From assembly GCF_947501415.1 (NCBI RefSeq), contig NZ_CANMVL010000033.1, positions 35,023 to 99,022 of the forward strand: a DNA stretch of 64,000 bases, written 5' to 3'. The position numbers and the translations under genes are program-made. Below the pieces are notes generated by a model. It worked only from the letters and a program-made list of their open reading frames with translations. It did not search any database and had not been told where the DNA came from. This stretch comes from an uncultured Halomonas sp. GTDB taxonomy: Bacteria; Pseudomonadota; Gammaproteobacteria; Pseudomonadales; Halomonadaceae. Below are positions 32,607 to 43,800 of the stretch, piece after piece (the first letter of the stretch is position 1; every line of letters begins with the position of its first letter).

Positions 32607-35057
32607 TCAGTCACCGCGGCGGGTGATCAGCTGCAGGCGGTGGCGCAGGGCCGGGTCGAACAGCTTGCTTGAGCGCCTGGCTGCGTCGCGCAGTCGATCA
32701 TCGAAGATGAGTCGGTCTTCGGCGTCGCGCCACAGCCAGCCCTCCAGCTCCAGGCTCTCCACCAGGCTGACGAACAGCCGGGTATCGAAGAACTCCGGTG
32801 CGTCGAGCCCCGACAGCACCGCCAGTCGTTCGGCAAGCAGCCGGCTGTGTTCGGCCAGCGACTCGGCCGTCAGATGGCCCGAGCCCGTGTGGATCAGCAC
32901 CGCCAGCAGCAGGTAGCCACGCTCCAGTGATGGCTGCATCAGTTGACCCAGCAGGTCGAGGCTTTCGCCCGCCTCCAGGCGGTCCTCGAAGCGCTGCCAG
33001 CCCCCCTCGCCATCCGGCTCCAGCAGCTCCTGTTCGACCAGCACCTCGAGCATCGCCGCCAGCGCCTCGCGCAGGTCGAGGGGCGGGGTCACCATCAGCT
33101 CGCGGGCGAGGATCGGCCAGCCGGGGGCCAGCAGGGCCTCGAGCTCATCGAGGGAGTGTCTCGGCTGGTGACGAAAGGCGAAGGCGGTGAGCCCGGCAAG
33201 GGCGAAGAGGTGCAGCACGTTGTTGCGATACCAGCCCAGCTGGCTGGCCTGGTTGGTGTCGGCAAGCAGGAGATCGCCGAGGGACTGATCACGGCGCTGG
33301 ATCATGCCCAGCGCCAGTGCCTGAGCGATCCAGGCTTCGGGGTCGCCCTCCGGCAGGCTGGCCCGTGTGGGAGCCGGCATGCGCCGCTGCAGCGCGGCCA
33401 GCAGTGAAAGCTGGCGCACCAGCAGGCGCTCCTCGATGGCATGGTGAGGGGTGGCCAGTAGCACCAGGGCTACCATATTGACCGGATTGAGGGCGGCGGC
33501 GGCATTGATGCGTCGATTAAGGGTTTCCCCCAGCCGGGGTACCAGGTCGTTGAGCCACACCGGCTGAGGTCCGGTCTCACCTCGCCACTGCCTGCCCAGC
33601 TCATGATCCAGGTAATCGGCCAACCGCAGTGGCTCGCCGATATTGAGGCTCACGCGACCGAAGGGCTGGCGTAGCTTGCCAAGGACCCGAAGCAGGGAGA
33701 GCGGGGTCTCCTTGCGCTTCCTGCCGCCGCGCAGCTCGCGCTGGTAGCTGGCACTTTCGATCACCCGTTCGTAGCCGATATAGACCGGAACGAAAGCCAG
33801 CGGCTGGGCCTGGCCGGCGGCGTGGCTGCGCAGGAAGGAGCGCAGGGTCATGGCCAGCATGCCGGGACGCGCGGGCAGCATGCGGCCGCTGCGTGAACGA
33901 CCGCCCTCCATGAAATACTCCAGCGGATGCCCGCGGGCGATCAGGCGATGCAGGTATTCATTGAATACCGCGCCATAGAGCCGATTGTCGCGGAAACTGC
34001 GGCGCAGGAAGAAGGCGCCGCCACGCCGCAGCAGTGGTCCGACCAGGGGCATGTCCAGGTTGCGTCCGGCGGCGATATGCGGCGGCATCAGGCCCTCTTG
34101 ATAGAGCACGTAGGAGAGCAGGAGGTAGTCGATATGGCTGCGGTGGCACGGTACATAGACCAGGGTATGGTCCTCGGCCAGCGGCTTGATCGCCTCCAGC
34201 CCGCGCACGTCGACACCGTCATAGAGGCGGTTCCACAGCCGGCGCAGCAAGCCATCCATGAACCGCAGCACCGGATAGGTCATGTTGGAGGCGATCTCGC
34301 GACCGTAACGACGGGCGCGACGCTCCAGGCGAGGCCGCGACTGGCGCCCTTCGCCGGCGAGCTCATCGATCACCTGGCCCACGTGGGGGCTCGATGCCAC
34401 GCCTTCGATCAGGGTGCGGCGGTGGGAGAGGTCCGGGCCCAGCACCCGGCTACGCACCCGGCGGAAGTGCACACGCAACAGCCTTGCCGCCTTGCGATTG
34501 GTAAGGGCCGGGTCGCGGCCGTCACAGAGGTCGCGCAGCAGCAGTGGGGCGCCGAAGTGGATCTCCACGCTGCGGCGATTGACCAGTACCGCCAGCAGCC
34601 GGCGCAGGCGTCCGGTCAGCTGCCAGCTGTCGGCGGCGACCATGCGCCAGAATCCGAACCGCTTGCCGGGAGCACGCCCCCAGAAGATGCTGACCGGCAC
34701 CAGCTGCACCGCAAGCGTCGGGTCGGCCTCGAGGCGTTCGATCAGCCCCTCGAAGGGGGGCGCGTGGCCCGCGGTATGACGCTGGCGTCGGCGTGGCAGT
34801 GCCAGACAGCCAGGGAGATTCAGGCCCGCGAAGCGGCGGCGGCTGTCGGCGGTGGGCAGGCCATGGCGGGAGGTGAGGGAGCCGAGCAGCCAGGTATCGC
34901 TCCAGGCGGTGCGAGGCAGTACATAGAATACCGGCAGCTCGGCGGCGATCCCCAGTTCGGCGGGAGGCGGCTCGATCAGACGCGGCCGGACCCAGGCGGC
35001 GATCATGCGGGTCATCACCGCACGCAGGGGAGTGGTCAAGGTGTGCAGCAAGGCCAT
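32607..35057 (-). CDS. plsB: Glycerol-3-phosphate 1-O-acyltransferase
   Basis: An inner-membrane acyltransferase that starts phospholipid synthesis by acylating sn-glycerol-3-phosphate from acyl-ACP or acyl-CoA. At 816 residues it matches PlsB (807 in E. coli). The acyltransferase motifs are seen in VYVPCHRSHIDYLLLSYVLY (HX4D-type catalytic site), AAGRNLDMPLVGPLLRRGGAFFLRRSF, HPLEYFMEGGRSRSGRMLPARPGML and LAFVPVYIGYERVIE. The C-terminal 350 residues are the PlsB-specific helical domain. Its stop abuts the rsmJ stop. Confidence 0.95.
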   Translation of the reverse strand: MALLHTLTTPLRAVMTRMIAAWVRPRLIEPPPAELGIAAELPVFYVLPRTAWSDTWLLGSLTSRHGLPTADSRRRFAGLNLPGCLALPRRRQRHTAGHAPPFEGLIERLEADPTLAVQLVPVSIFWGRAPGKRFGFWRMVAADSWQLTGRLRRLLAVLVNRRSVEIHFGAPLLLRDLCDGRDPALTNRKAARLLRVHFRRVRSRVLGPDLSHRRTLIEGVASSPHVGQVIDELAGEGRQSRPRLERRARRYGREIASNMTYPVLRFMDGLLRRLWNRLYDGVDVRGLEAIKPLAEDHTLVYVPCHRSHIDYLLLSYVLYQEGLMPPHIAAGRNLDMPLVGPLLRRGGAFFLRRSFRDNRLYGAVFNEYLHRLIARGHPLEYFMEGGRSRSGRMLPARPGMLAMTLRSFLRSHAAGQAQPLAFVPVYIGYERVIESASYQRELRGGRKRKETPLSLLRVLGKLRQPFGRVSLNIGEPLRLADYLDHELGRQWRGETGPQPVWLNDLVPRLGETLNRRINAAAALNPVNMVALVLLATPHHAIEERLLVRQLSLLAALQRRMPAPTRASLPEGDPEAWIAQALALGMIQRRDQSLGDLLLADTNQASQLGWYRNNVLHLFALAGLTAFAFRHQPRHSLDELEALLAPGWPILARELMVTPPLDLREALAAMLEVLVEQELLEPDGEGGWQRFEDRLEAGESLDLLGQLMQPSLERGYLLLAVLIHTGSGHLTAESLAEHSRLLAERLAVLSGLDAPEFFDTRLFVSLVESLELEGWLWRDAEDRLIFDDRLRDAARRSSKLFDPALRHRLQLITRRGD

Positions 35058-35183
35058 CCGTTTGCCTCGGACGCAGGAAAGAAGAAGGAAAGGCCAGTAT
35101 AGTCGTCGCGAGGCCTCGGGTCAGTGGCGACTCGGTGCCACGGCACCCGTTTCAGGGGGGGATGTAGTGACGCGGACAGGGAT

Positions 35184-36311
35184 ATGGCCATGCACGGGAA
35201 CTGGCGAGACGGCAACCACTTCGAACTGCTGCCGGAGGCGAGCCGCTTCCTTCCTGCCATGTTTGAGGCCATCGAGCAGGCACGTGCTTCGATACTGATC
35301 GAGCTCTACTTGATGGAGTCGGGACGGCTGGCCACGACCCTGATCGATGCGCTGGTCAGTAGCGCCCAGCGCGGTGTGACGGTACTGCTACTGCTCGACG
35401 GCTATGGCGCCATGGGCCTTTCCCGTCATGATCGCGAGCGCCTGCAGGAGGGCGGGGTTGCCCTGCGTTTCTTCAATCCGCTGGGGCTGCACTCCCTGAC
35501 CCGAAACCTGACTCGCGACCACCGCAAGCTGGTGGTCGTCGATGGTCGGGTCGCCTTTACCGGCGGTTTCGGAGCCGTGGACGAGTTTCTCGATGCCTGG
35601 TACGAGGTGGCGGTGCGTATCCAGGGGCCCGTGGTGGCCGACTGGGTGCGTCTGTTCTGCCGCCTGTGGGACTCTCCGCTCACACGGGGCCGAGGGCCCG
35701 CGTCGCTGGTGCGCGGACTCTCCACCGCGGCTCATGCGGAGAGCGGTTATCGCGGCATGCGCGGTCGGGCGATCTGGGGCCAGGGTTACCGCTACCAGGC
35801 GATTCGCCACTCGTTGCATGATTGTGTGGCATCCGCTCGTCAGCGCATCTGGATCTGCACCCCCTATTTCGCGCCCACCTTCAGCCTGCGCCTGCGTCTG
35901 GCACGGGCGGCGCGCCGGGGCGTCGAGGTACGCCTGCTGCTGCCCGGCAAGCGCCATGACCACCCTGGGGTACGCTATGCAGGGCAGCGTTTCTACGGTC
36001 GTCTGCTCAAGGCCGGGGTGCATATCCATGAGTTCCAGCCGACCTTTATCCACGCTAAGTTCTCGCTGGTCGATGACTGGGTCAGTCTGGGGTCCTGCAA
36101 CTTCGACCACTGGAGCCTGCACTGGAACCTTGAGGCCAACCAGGAGGTGAGTGATCGGCGTTTCGCCGGCGAAGTGGCGCTACTGTTCGAGCAGCACTTC
36201 GCCGATAGTCACGAGATCGAGCCCGGGGAGTGGTCACGGCGCCCCCTGTTGCAGCGTATCAAGGAGTGGCTGTTCGGCACCCTCGACGGCATGCTGACCC
36301 GGCTTAGATAA
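35184..36311 (+). CDS. Phospholipase D-family cardiolipin synthase-like protein (ClsB type)
   Basis: A protein of about 375 residues with two HKD motifs, the mark of PLD transferases. The first is DHRKLVVVDGRVAFTGGFG and the second FIHAKFSLVDDWVSLGSCNFD. It lacks the two N-terminal membrane helices of ClsA and resembles ClsB, which makes cardiolipin from phosphatidylglycerol with phosphatidylglycerol or phosphatidylethanolamine. ATG 35184 (MAMHGNWRDGN) and ATG 35190 are both plausible. It is divergent from plsB, which supports a role in phospholipid synthesis, but the exact reaction is inferred. Confidence 0.85.
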   Translation: MAMHGNWRDGNHFELLPEASRFLPAMFEAIEQARASILIELYLMESGRLATTLIDALVSSAQRGVTVLLLLDGYGAMGLSRHDRERLQEGGVALRFFNPLGLHSLTRNLTRDHRKLVVVDGRVAFTGGFGAVDEFLDAWYEVAVRIQGPVVADWVRLFCRLWDSPLTRGRGPASLVRGLSTAAHAESGYRGMRGRAIWGQGYRYQAIRHSLHDCVASARQRIWICTPYFAPTFSLRLRLARAARRGVEVRLLLPGKRHDHPGVRYAGQRFYGRLLKAGVHIHEFQPTFIHAKFSLVDDWVSLGSCNFDHWSLHWNLEANQEVSDRRFAGEVALLFEQHFADSHEIEPGEWSRRPLLQRIKEWLFGTLDGMLTRLR

Positions 36312-36346
36312 CTGGGATAAGCGGCAGGAGCCTGGTTGCGCCTTCA

Positions 36347-36388
36347 GGGGGCAGACCCCGGCGGAGTTTTGGCCCGGGGTCTGCCCCC
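36347..36388. repeat. Long REP-like hairpin between convergent genes
   Basis: A perfect 15-bp inverted repeat (GGGGGCAGACCCCGG / CCGGGGTCTGCCCCC) with a 12-base loop, lying between cls-like (ends 36311) and the YecA-family gene (ends 36401). It may serve as a bidirectional terminator. The GGGGTCTG-type arms resemble the extragenic palindromes linked to REP transposases in other gammaproteobacteria. Confidence 0.6.
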
Positions 36389-36400
36389 ATGGGCTTGTGG

Positions 36401-37048
36401 CTACCGCTTGCCGCCTTTTCTGCGACCGGTGGGCTTCTTCTTGCGTGGCATCGGCTTTGGGGTTTCCGGGGGGACGCGATAGTGAAGGTAGAGGTCCAGC
36501 ACCAGCTCCGGCAGCTGGCGGACGAGCCCCTCTAGCCGGGCGGTATCGGTCGTGAACTCGGCCATGTCCGGCTCATCGTCGAACAGCCCCGAGAGCGCCA
36601 TAAAGGGAAGCAACAGGGTGGCGGCGGCCTCCTCGTCCTCCTCGAACCAGCCAGGCTCATCGAGGAATACCCCCTCCATGAAGCCGGCACACCAGTCGCC
36701 GATGGGAGTCTCCTCCGGGGAGATATCATCCAGGCTCAGCTCGAAGGGCAGCTCCGGCAGCAGACCCTGCTCCAGAGCGACGATGGCGTTATGACGCAGT
36801 TGCTCCAGCAGCCCGAGGATCGACTCGCGCTCACCGTCGTCGGTGAAGGATGGCTCCCCCTGAAACAGCTCCGCCACCCAGGTCGCCGGCGGCACTTCAC
36901 GAGGACTGACGGCCAGGGCTACCAGAAAGCCATGGGTGCCGATCAGGTCCAGGGCATCCTCGGAAACCCGCTCCGAGGCCAGGAAATCGTCGAGACGGTC
37001 GAGCTGGTCATCGTCGAGCAGGGGTTCGGGCAGTGGGGTGTCGGACAT
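36401..37048 (-). CDS. YecA/YgfB family (UPF0149) protein
   Basis: A 215-residue acidic protein with the all-helical YgfB-like fold: LDRLDDFLASERVSEDALDLIGTHGFLVALAVSPREVPPATWVAELF, then IGDWCAGFMEGVFL and LLPFMALSGLFDDEPDM. The C-terminus switches to a strongly basic tail (PRKKKPTGRRKGGKR) that may bind nucleic acid; the SEC-C zinc motif found in some YecA proteins is absent. Function is unknown; a Pseudomonas family member affects ampD homologue expression. I use ATG 37048. It is divergent from sprT. Confidence 0.82.
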   Translation of the reverse strand: MSDTPLPEPLLDDDQLDRLDDFLASERVSEDALDLIGTHGFLVALAVSPREVPPATWVAELFQGEPSFTDDGERESILGLLEQLRHNAIVALEQGLLPELPFELSLDDISPEETPIGDWCAGFMEGVFLDEPGWFEEDEEAAATLLLPFMALSGLFDDEPDMAEFTTDTARLEGLVRQLPELVLDLYLHYRVPPETPKPMPRKKKPTGRRKGGKR

Positions 37049-37132
37049 CGTGGCTCTCTCACGCTGATTCACGGGCTTAGGCTGGTAGCCAGGGGCTTTA
37101 CGCTCCGGGGACAAGGCGCCATTCTATCACTC

Positions 37133-37672
37133 ATGAAGCATGCCGCATTGCCCCACCCCGACCCCGAAACATTGGCCTCCCTGGCTGAGCCTGATCTCGC
37201 GTGCGCCCTGAGGGAACGGGTCGAGGAGGCCTATTCGCTGTGCCGCGAGGTCCACCCCGAACTGCCCAGGCCCCGGGTGTGGCTCGACCTGCGCGGCAGA
37301 AGTGCGGGTCAGGCGCACTTCAGTCGCGGTGGGCTTCGCTTCAACCCGGTGCTGTATGCCGAGAATCGTGTCGAATTTCTGGTCGAGGTGGTGCCTCACG
37401 AGATGGCCCACTGGCTGGTTCATCACCTGAAGGATGGCCGACGGGCACGGCCTCACGGCCGGGAATGGCAGACAGTGATGCGTCGTCTCTTTGGGCTCGA
37501 GCCGCGCACCACCCATCGCTTCGATACCGGACGGGCGAGCCCCGCTCCCCATCGCTATGCCTGTGCTTGTCGTGAGCATCGCTTCACGCCTCGGCGTCAT
37601 GCACTGGTACGTGGCGGACGGGTATATCGCTGTCGCCACTGTGCTCAGACGTTGGTCTATCTTTCGGGTTGA
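37133..37672 (+). CDS. sprT: SprT-like zinc metalloprotease-fold protein
   Basis: A 179-residue SprT-family protein. The zinc motif HEMAH (VVPHEMAHWLVHHLK) is followed by the further ligand region GREWQTVMRRLFGLEPRTTH. A C-terminal zinc ribbon carries cysteines in CACREHRF and YRCRHC. Family members in eukaryotes are DNA-protein crosslink proteases; the bacterial role is poorly defined. ATG 37133 is chosen by homology. It overlaps no neighbour and precedes the acs regulatory region. Confidence 0.86.
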   Translation: MKHAALPHPDPETLASLAEPDLACALRERVEEAYSLCREVHPELPRPRVWLDLRGRSAGQAHFSRGGLRFNPVLYAENRVEFLVEVVPHEMAHWLVHHLKDGRRARPHGREWQTVMRRLFGLEPRTTHRFDTGRASPAPHRYACACREHRFTPRRHALVRGGRVYRCRHCAQTLVYLSG

Positions 37673-37723
37673 TCGTCCAAAACTTTAAGTTAAGCCAATG
37701 TAATTAAAGGGTTTTTTATTTCT

Positions 37724-37735
37724 ACCAAGGTCTAA
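37724..37735 (+). promoter_or_regulatory. Candidate CrbR/ErdR-type site upstream of acs
   Basis: ACCAAGGTCTAA lies 120 bp before the acs ATG, inside an AT-rich stretch. The same 12-mer with one to four changes occurs upstream of the acetate symporter operon (47837, 47863, 47894) and of the regulator gene (39926). The regulator assignment is inference. Confidence 0.3.
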
Positions 37736-37854
37736 ATGGAAGGCCGCGCCGAGACCTATATGCTGGAAGTGGTTTTCATGGAGCCGGCACGCCCAACTCG
37801 CATGCGATTGGAGACGGTTTGCCCGACTCTCTCCCTGATCAAGAGGTCTTTTGT

Positions 37855-39807
<1,953 letters not shown>

Positions 39808-39844
39808 GGCATTGCGACCCAGCTGACACCATATGAACCACCGA

Positions 39845-39873
39845 GCCGGCCCCGAGGGGCCGGCTTCTTTTTG
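39845..39873 (+). terminator. Terminator of acs
   Basis: An 8-bp stem (GCCGGCCC / GGGCCGGC) with loop CGAG and tail TTCTTTTTG, 38 bp after acs. Confidence 0.88.
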
Positions 39874-40008
39874 TGTTGGGGAAAAGTTGTCGACAATAAT
39901 CGTGTGGTGCTTGGGGAACCCCGCTACCATGGGGTAACATGCGATGAAACGCAGATGAGCCCGAGTGGCGGCCCTTGACCCGCTGCCAGAGGAACCGGAG
40001 GAGAATCC

Positions 40009-40671
40009 ATGGCCTTTGCCCAGAAATTCATCGTTGCCGATGACCATCCGCTGTTCCGTGCAGCCCTGACCCAGGCACTACGGCAGCTGGCGCCCCAGGC
40101 CGAGATCGTCGAGTCCGATACCATGGAGGCAACGGCCGAGGTGGTGACCCGCCACCCCGATGCCGATCTGATCCTGCTCGATCTGCATATGCCAGGGGCC
40201 CACGGCTTCTCGGGGCTTATCCAGCTGCGTGGCCAGACCCCGGATATCCCGGTGGCGGTGGTCTCGGGCAGCGATGAGCCCCATGTGGTTCGTCGCGCCA
40301 TCGACTACGGCGCCTCGGGATTCATTCCCAAGTCCTCCTCGCTTCAGCTGATTGCCGAGGCGGTAGGCGAGATTCTCGACGGGGAGGTGTGGCTGCCGGC
40401 GGAGCTGGCCGATGTCATCGGCGATGCCGACGAGGAGGAGACCCGCTTCGCCGAGGCCATCGCCTCGCTGACTCCCCAGCAGTTCCGGGTGCTCAACATG
40501 CTGACCGAGGGGCTGCTCAACAAGCAGATCGCCTATGAGCTCAATGTCTCGGAGGCCACCATCAAGGCGCATGTCACCGCCATTCTACGCAAGCTCGGTG
40601 TGCACTCCCGCACCCAGGCGGTGATCGCCGCCCAGAAGCTCGAGGTCGAGCCGCCCAAGGTCCATTCCTGA
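40009..40671 (+). CDS. LuxR/NarL-family response regulator (ErdR/CrbR type)
   Basis: A 220-residue DNA-binding regulator. The receiver domain (about 5-120) has the acidic pair Asp11/Asp12, phosphoacceptor Asp58 in LILLDLHMPG, and Lys in FIPKSS. The C-terminal LuxR-type helix-turn-helix is LTPQQFRVLNMLTEGLLNKQIAYELNVSEATIKAHVTAILRKLGVHSRTQAV. Homologues ErdR (Pseudomonas) and CrbR (Vibrio) activate acs. Its position between acs and a CrbS-type kinase strongly supports the same job here. GGAGGAG precedes ATG 40009. It converges on crbS across a repeat-containing gap. Confidence 0.88.
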   Translation: MAFAQKFIVADDHPLFRAALTQALRQLAPQAEIVESDTMEATAEVVTRHPDADLILLDLHMPGAHGFSGLIQLRGQTPDIPVAVVSGSDEPHVVRRAIDYGASGFIPKSSSLQLIAEAVGEILDGEVWLPAELADVIGDADEEETRFAEAIASLTPQQFRVLNMLTEGLLNKQIAYELNVSEATIKAHVTAILRKLGVHSRTQAVIAAQKLEVEPPKVHS

Positions 40672-40683
40672 GCCGGCTCAGGA

Positions 40684-40713
40684 GCTGTAAGCCTTAAGCT
40701 GTAAGCTATAAGA
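40684..40713. repeat. GTAAGC-type short repeats downstream of the regulator gene
   Basis: GCTGTAAGCCTTAAGCTGTA and the following AGCTATAAG consist of iterated GTAAGC/TAAGC units. GTAAGCTATAAG recurs at 51631-51642 in another convergent gap, so this belongs to the same dispersed repeat family. Confidence 0.55.
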
Positions 40714-40718
40714 AAAGA

Positions 40719-40777
40719 GCCTCACGGATCTGAACTGCACCCCGAAAAGCCTCACGGATCTGAACTGCACCCCGAAA
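40719..40777. repeat. Tandem 30-bp duplication beside crbS
   Basis: Two copies of a 29-base sequence beginning GCCTCACGGATCTGAACTGC, at 40719-40747 and 40749-40777, offset by exactly 30 bases. The second half of the unit is the outer end of the inverted repeat that follows. Confidence 0.85.
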
Positions 40778-40813
40778 GCTGGATGCCCACATCCAACCTT
40801 CGGGTGCAGTTCA
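40761..40813. mobile_element. Collapsed IS3-like inverted-repeat pair (MITE-like remnant)
   Basis: The left arm (40761-40785) begins TGAACTGCACCC and ends GCTGGATG; the right arm (40790-40813) is its near-perfect inverse, ending GTGCAGTTCA. Only CCCA separates them. The 5'-TG...CA-3' termini and the TGAACTGCACCC start resemble ends of IS3-family elements, with all internal sequence lost. It lies 7 bp from the crbS stop codon. It could also work as a hairpin terminator. Confidence 0.5.
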
Positions 40814-40820
40814 CTTACGG

Positions 40821-43800
40821 CTAACCGCCAGGCGCGCGGCTGGCCTGCAGGGTACGGGTGAGCAGGGCGCGCAGGGCCGCGGGACGCACCGGCTTGAGCA
40901 GCAGCTGGTAGCCGGTGCGCCTGACCTCCTCGGCCACCTCCTCGGTGCGATCGGCGGTGATCACGATGCCGGGCACCGCCCCCTCGAGCCGCTCGCCGAG
41001 GGCCTCCAGGGCCATCAGTCCAGTGACCTCGTTGTCCAGATGATAGTCGGCGAGAATGGCGTCCGGGTCGCCGTCGAGATGGCGCAGCACCGACTTGGCA
41101 CCGCCGATGCTGGTGGCCGTGAATACCTCACAGCCCCAGCCGGTGAGCATCGCCTTCATGCCTTCGAGAATCAGGGTCTCATTGTCGATGCAGAGTATTC
41201 GCGTACCGGCCAGCTTGTTGCCGGCACGGCGCGGTGGCGTTGGCTCCTCGCCTTGCTGGGCCGGCGTCTGGGCGGCGACCACCGGCACGCTGACCGCGAA
41301 CATGGTGCCGTACCCCTCCCGGGAGCGCACCGTGATGGGGTGGTCGAGCACCCGGCTCATGCGGTCGGCGATGGAGAGCCCCAGGCCGAGCCCCTTTTCG
41401 CTCTCCTTGTGACGCGAGGCCTGGTCGAGGCGGCGGAACTCCTGGAAGATTTCGGCCTGCTTGGAGGCGGGAATGCCGGGGCCGGAGTCCCACACCTGGA
41501 TGGAGAGTCGGCCGGCATGCCGTCGACAGCCCAGCAGCACCCGACCCTCCTGGGTGTAACGAATGGCGTTGGAGAGGAAGTTCTGCACGATACGGCGCAG
41601 CATCTGAGGGTCGCTGTCGACCCAGGCGGCGGTCGGCACCACCATCAGGTCGAGGCCACGATTCTCGGCCATCACCTCGAACTCGGCACGCAGCGGCCGG
41701 ATGATATCTGCCAGGGCAAAGTGGCTGCGTCTTGGGGTGAGGGCGCCGGCATCCAGCTTGGAGATGTCGAGCAGGGTGCCGAGCAGCTCTTCGGCGGCCT
41801 GCAGCGAGCCATCGATATGGCCGATGGTGCGCTTCATGTCCGTGGCGTCCATCTCCTGGGCGAGGGCCGAGGTGAACAGGCGAGCGGCGTTGAGTGGCTG
41901 CAGCAGGTCATGGCTGGCGGCGGCCAGGAAGCGTGTCTTGGAGGCGTTGGCATCCTCGGCCACCTGCTTGGCCTGGCGAAGGGCCTGCTCCGCCTCGGCG
42001 CGTACCCGGTTCTCCTGGCGTAGTGCCGCGTTGGCCTCGGAGAGGGCCTGGGTGCGCTCGCGAACGCGCTCCTCCAGGGTCTCGTTGGTCTCCTTCAGGG
42101 CGACCTCCGCCAGGCGCCGCTCGGTGATGTCCTGATAGAGGGCGAAGAAACCGAGGATCGCACTGCTGTCGCCGAAGTGGGGGGTGTAGGTCACCAGCAT
42201 GTAGCGCCGCCCCTCGGGTAGTCTGAACGAGACCTCGAAGCTGACCCGCTCGCCGGCCAGGGCGAGCTCGATCCACTGCTTCCGTTCCTGACTCATCTCG
42301 GGTGAGATGACCTCGTGGATTCGCTTGCCGATCACCGCGTTGCGATCGATGCCGAAGGCCTGTTCGTAGGCGCGGTTGGTGAAGAGGTAGCGGCACTCCT
42401 TGTCGAAGTAGGCAATCAGCGCGGGTACGTTATCCGTATAGATGCGGATATTGTTCTCCGAGCGGATAAGTGCCTCCTCGATGCGTTTCTGCTGGGTGAT
42501 GTCCTGATAGGTGTAGACGAAGCCGCCGCCCGGCATGGGGTTGCCCTGCACCTCCAGGACGCTGCCATCCTGGCGATAGCGGACGTAGCGGTGTGGTTGT
42601 CCCTGGCGGATATTGTCGAGCAGCAACTGGACATGCTCTTCGGGATCGCCGGGGCCGTATTCACCGTTATGGGCGTTGTAGCGGAAGATCTTGTCGATCG
42701 GCGCGCCTACCCGGATCAGGTGATCGGGGAAGCGGAACAGCTCAAGATAGCGTTGATTCCATACCACCAGGCGCAGGTTCTGATCGACCACGCTGATGCC
42801 CTGGTTGATGTTCTCGATGGTGGCCTGGAGCAGGGCGCGGTTGAACTCCAGCACCTGGGAGGCCTCGTCGACGATGGAGATGACATCGGAGATACCGATG
42901 CCGCGCCCCTGCAGCGCTGAGTTGACCACGATGCGTGCCGAGGAGGCGCCGAGCACCGAGGCCAGGAAGCGTTCGGTGAACTGGATGACGTCGATGGAGG
43001 CACGGGTGCCGTCCTCCAGCGGCTTGCCGCTGCGCCGGGCATAGTCGTCGAAGGCTCGGCTGACCTGGCTGGCACCCAGGAAGCGCTCGCACAGCACCTT
43101 GAGGTCGCCCACGGTGGTGGCACCGGTCCAGGGCCGGTTCACCGAGGTCTGACGGGTCTCGACGCTGTCGACGAACAGCGAGGCCTGGATGCGCTCCACC
43201 ACTCGCTGGGAGGTGACCTGGGAGACGAAGATGTAGCAGAACAGGTTGACCCCCAGCGAGAGCATCACGCCGTGGGTGAAACCGTCACCGACATTGAGGC
43301 CGAACAGCGAGGTGGGGGAGAGCCAGGCGACGCCGAAGGGGCCACCGGCCAGCCAGTCCGCGGGCAGCACGCTGGCACCGATCATGGCCGGCATCAGCAG
43401 GCTGTAGGCCCAGATGGCAAAGCCCGCGTTCATGCCGACGATCACGCCGAGACGGTTGCCCCGTTTCCAGTAGAGTCCGCCGATCAACGCCGGAGCGAAC
43501 TGGGCCGCGGCGGCGAAGGAGAGCATGCCGATGGAGGCGAGGGAGGCGAATTCGCCAATCAGATGATAGAACCCGTAGGCCATGGCCAGTACGGCAGCGA
43601 TGGTGATGCGACGCGCGCGCAGCACCAGGCGACCGTAGTCGCGGGCCTTGGTGTCGAACCAGCGCAATCGGAACAGCGCCGGAATCACGATCTCGTTGGA
43701 GATCATGATCGAGACCGCGACGGCGGCCACGATCACCATGCCGGTCGCCGCCGAGAAGCCACCGATAAAGGTCAGCAGCGTCAGCCAGGCGCTATCGGCT

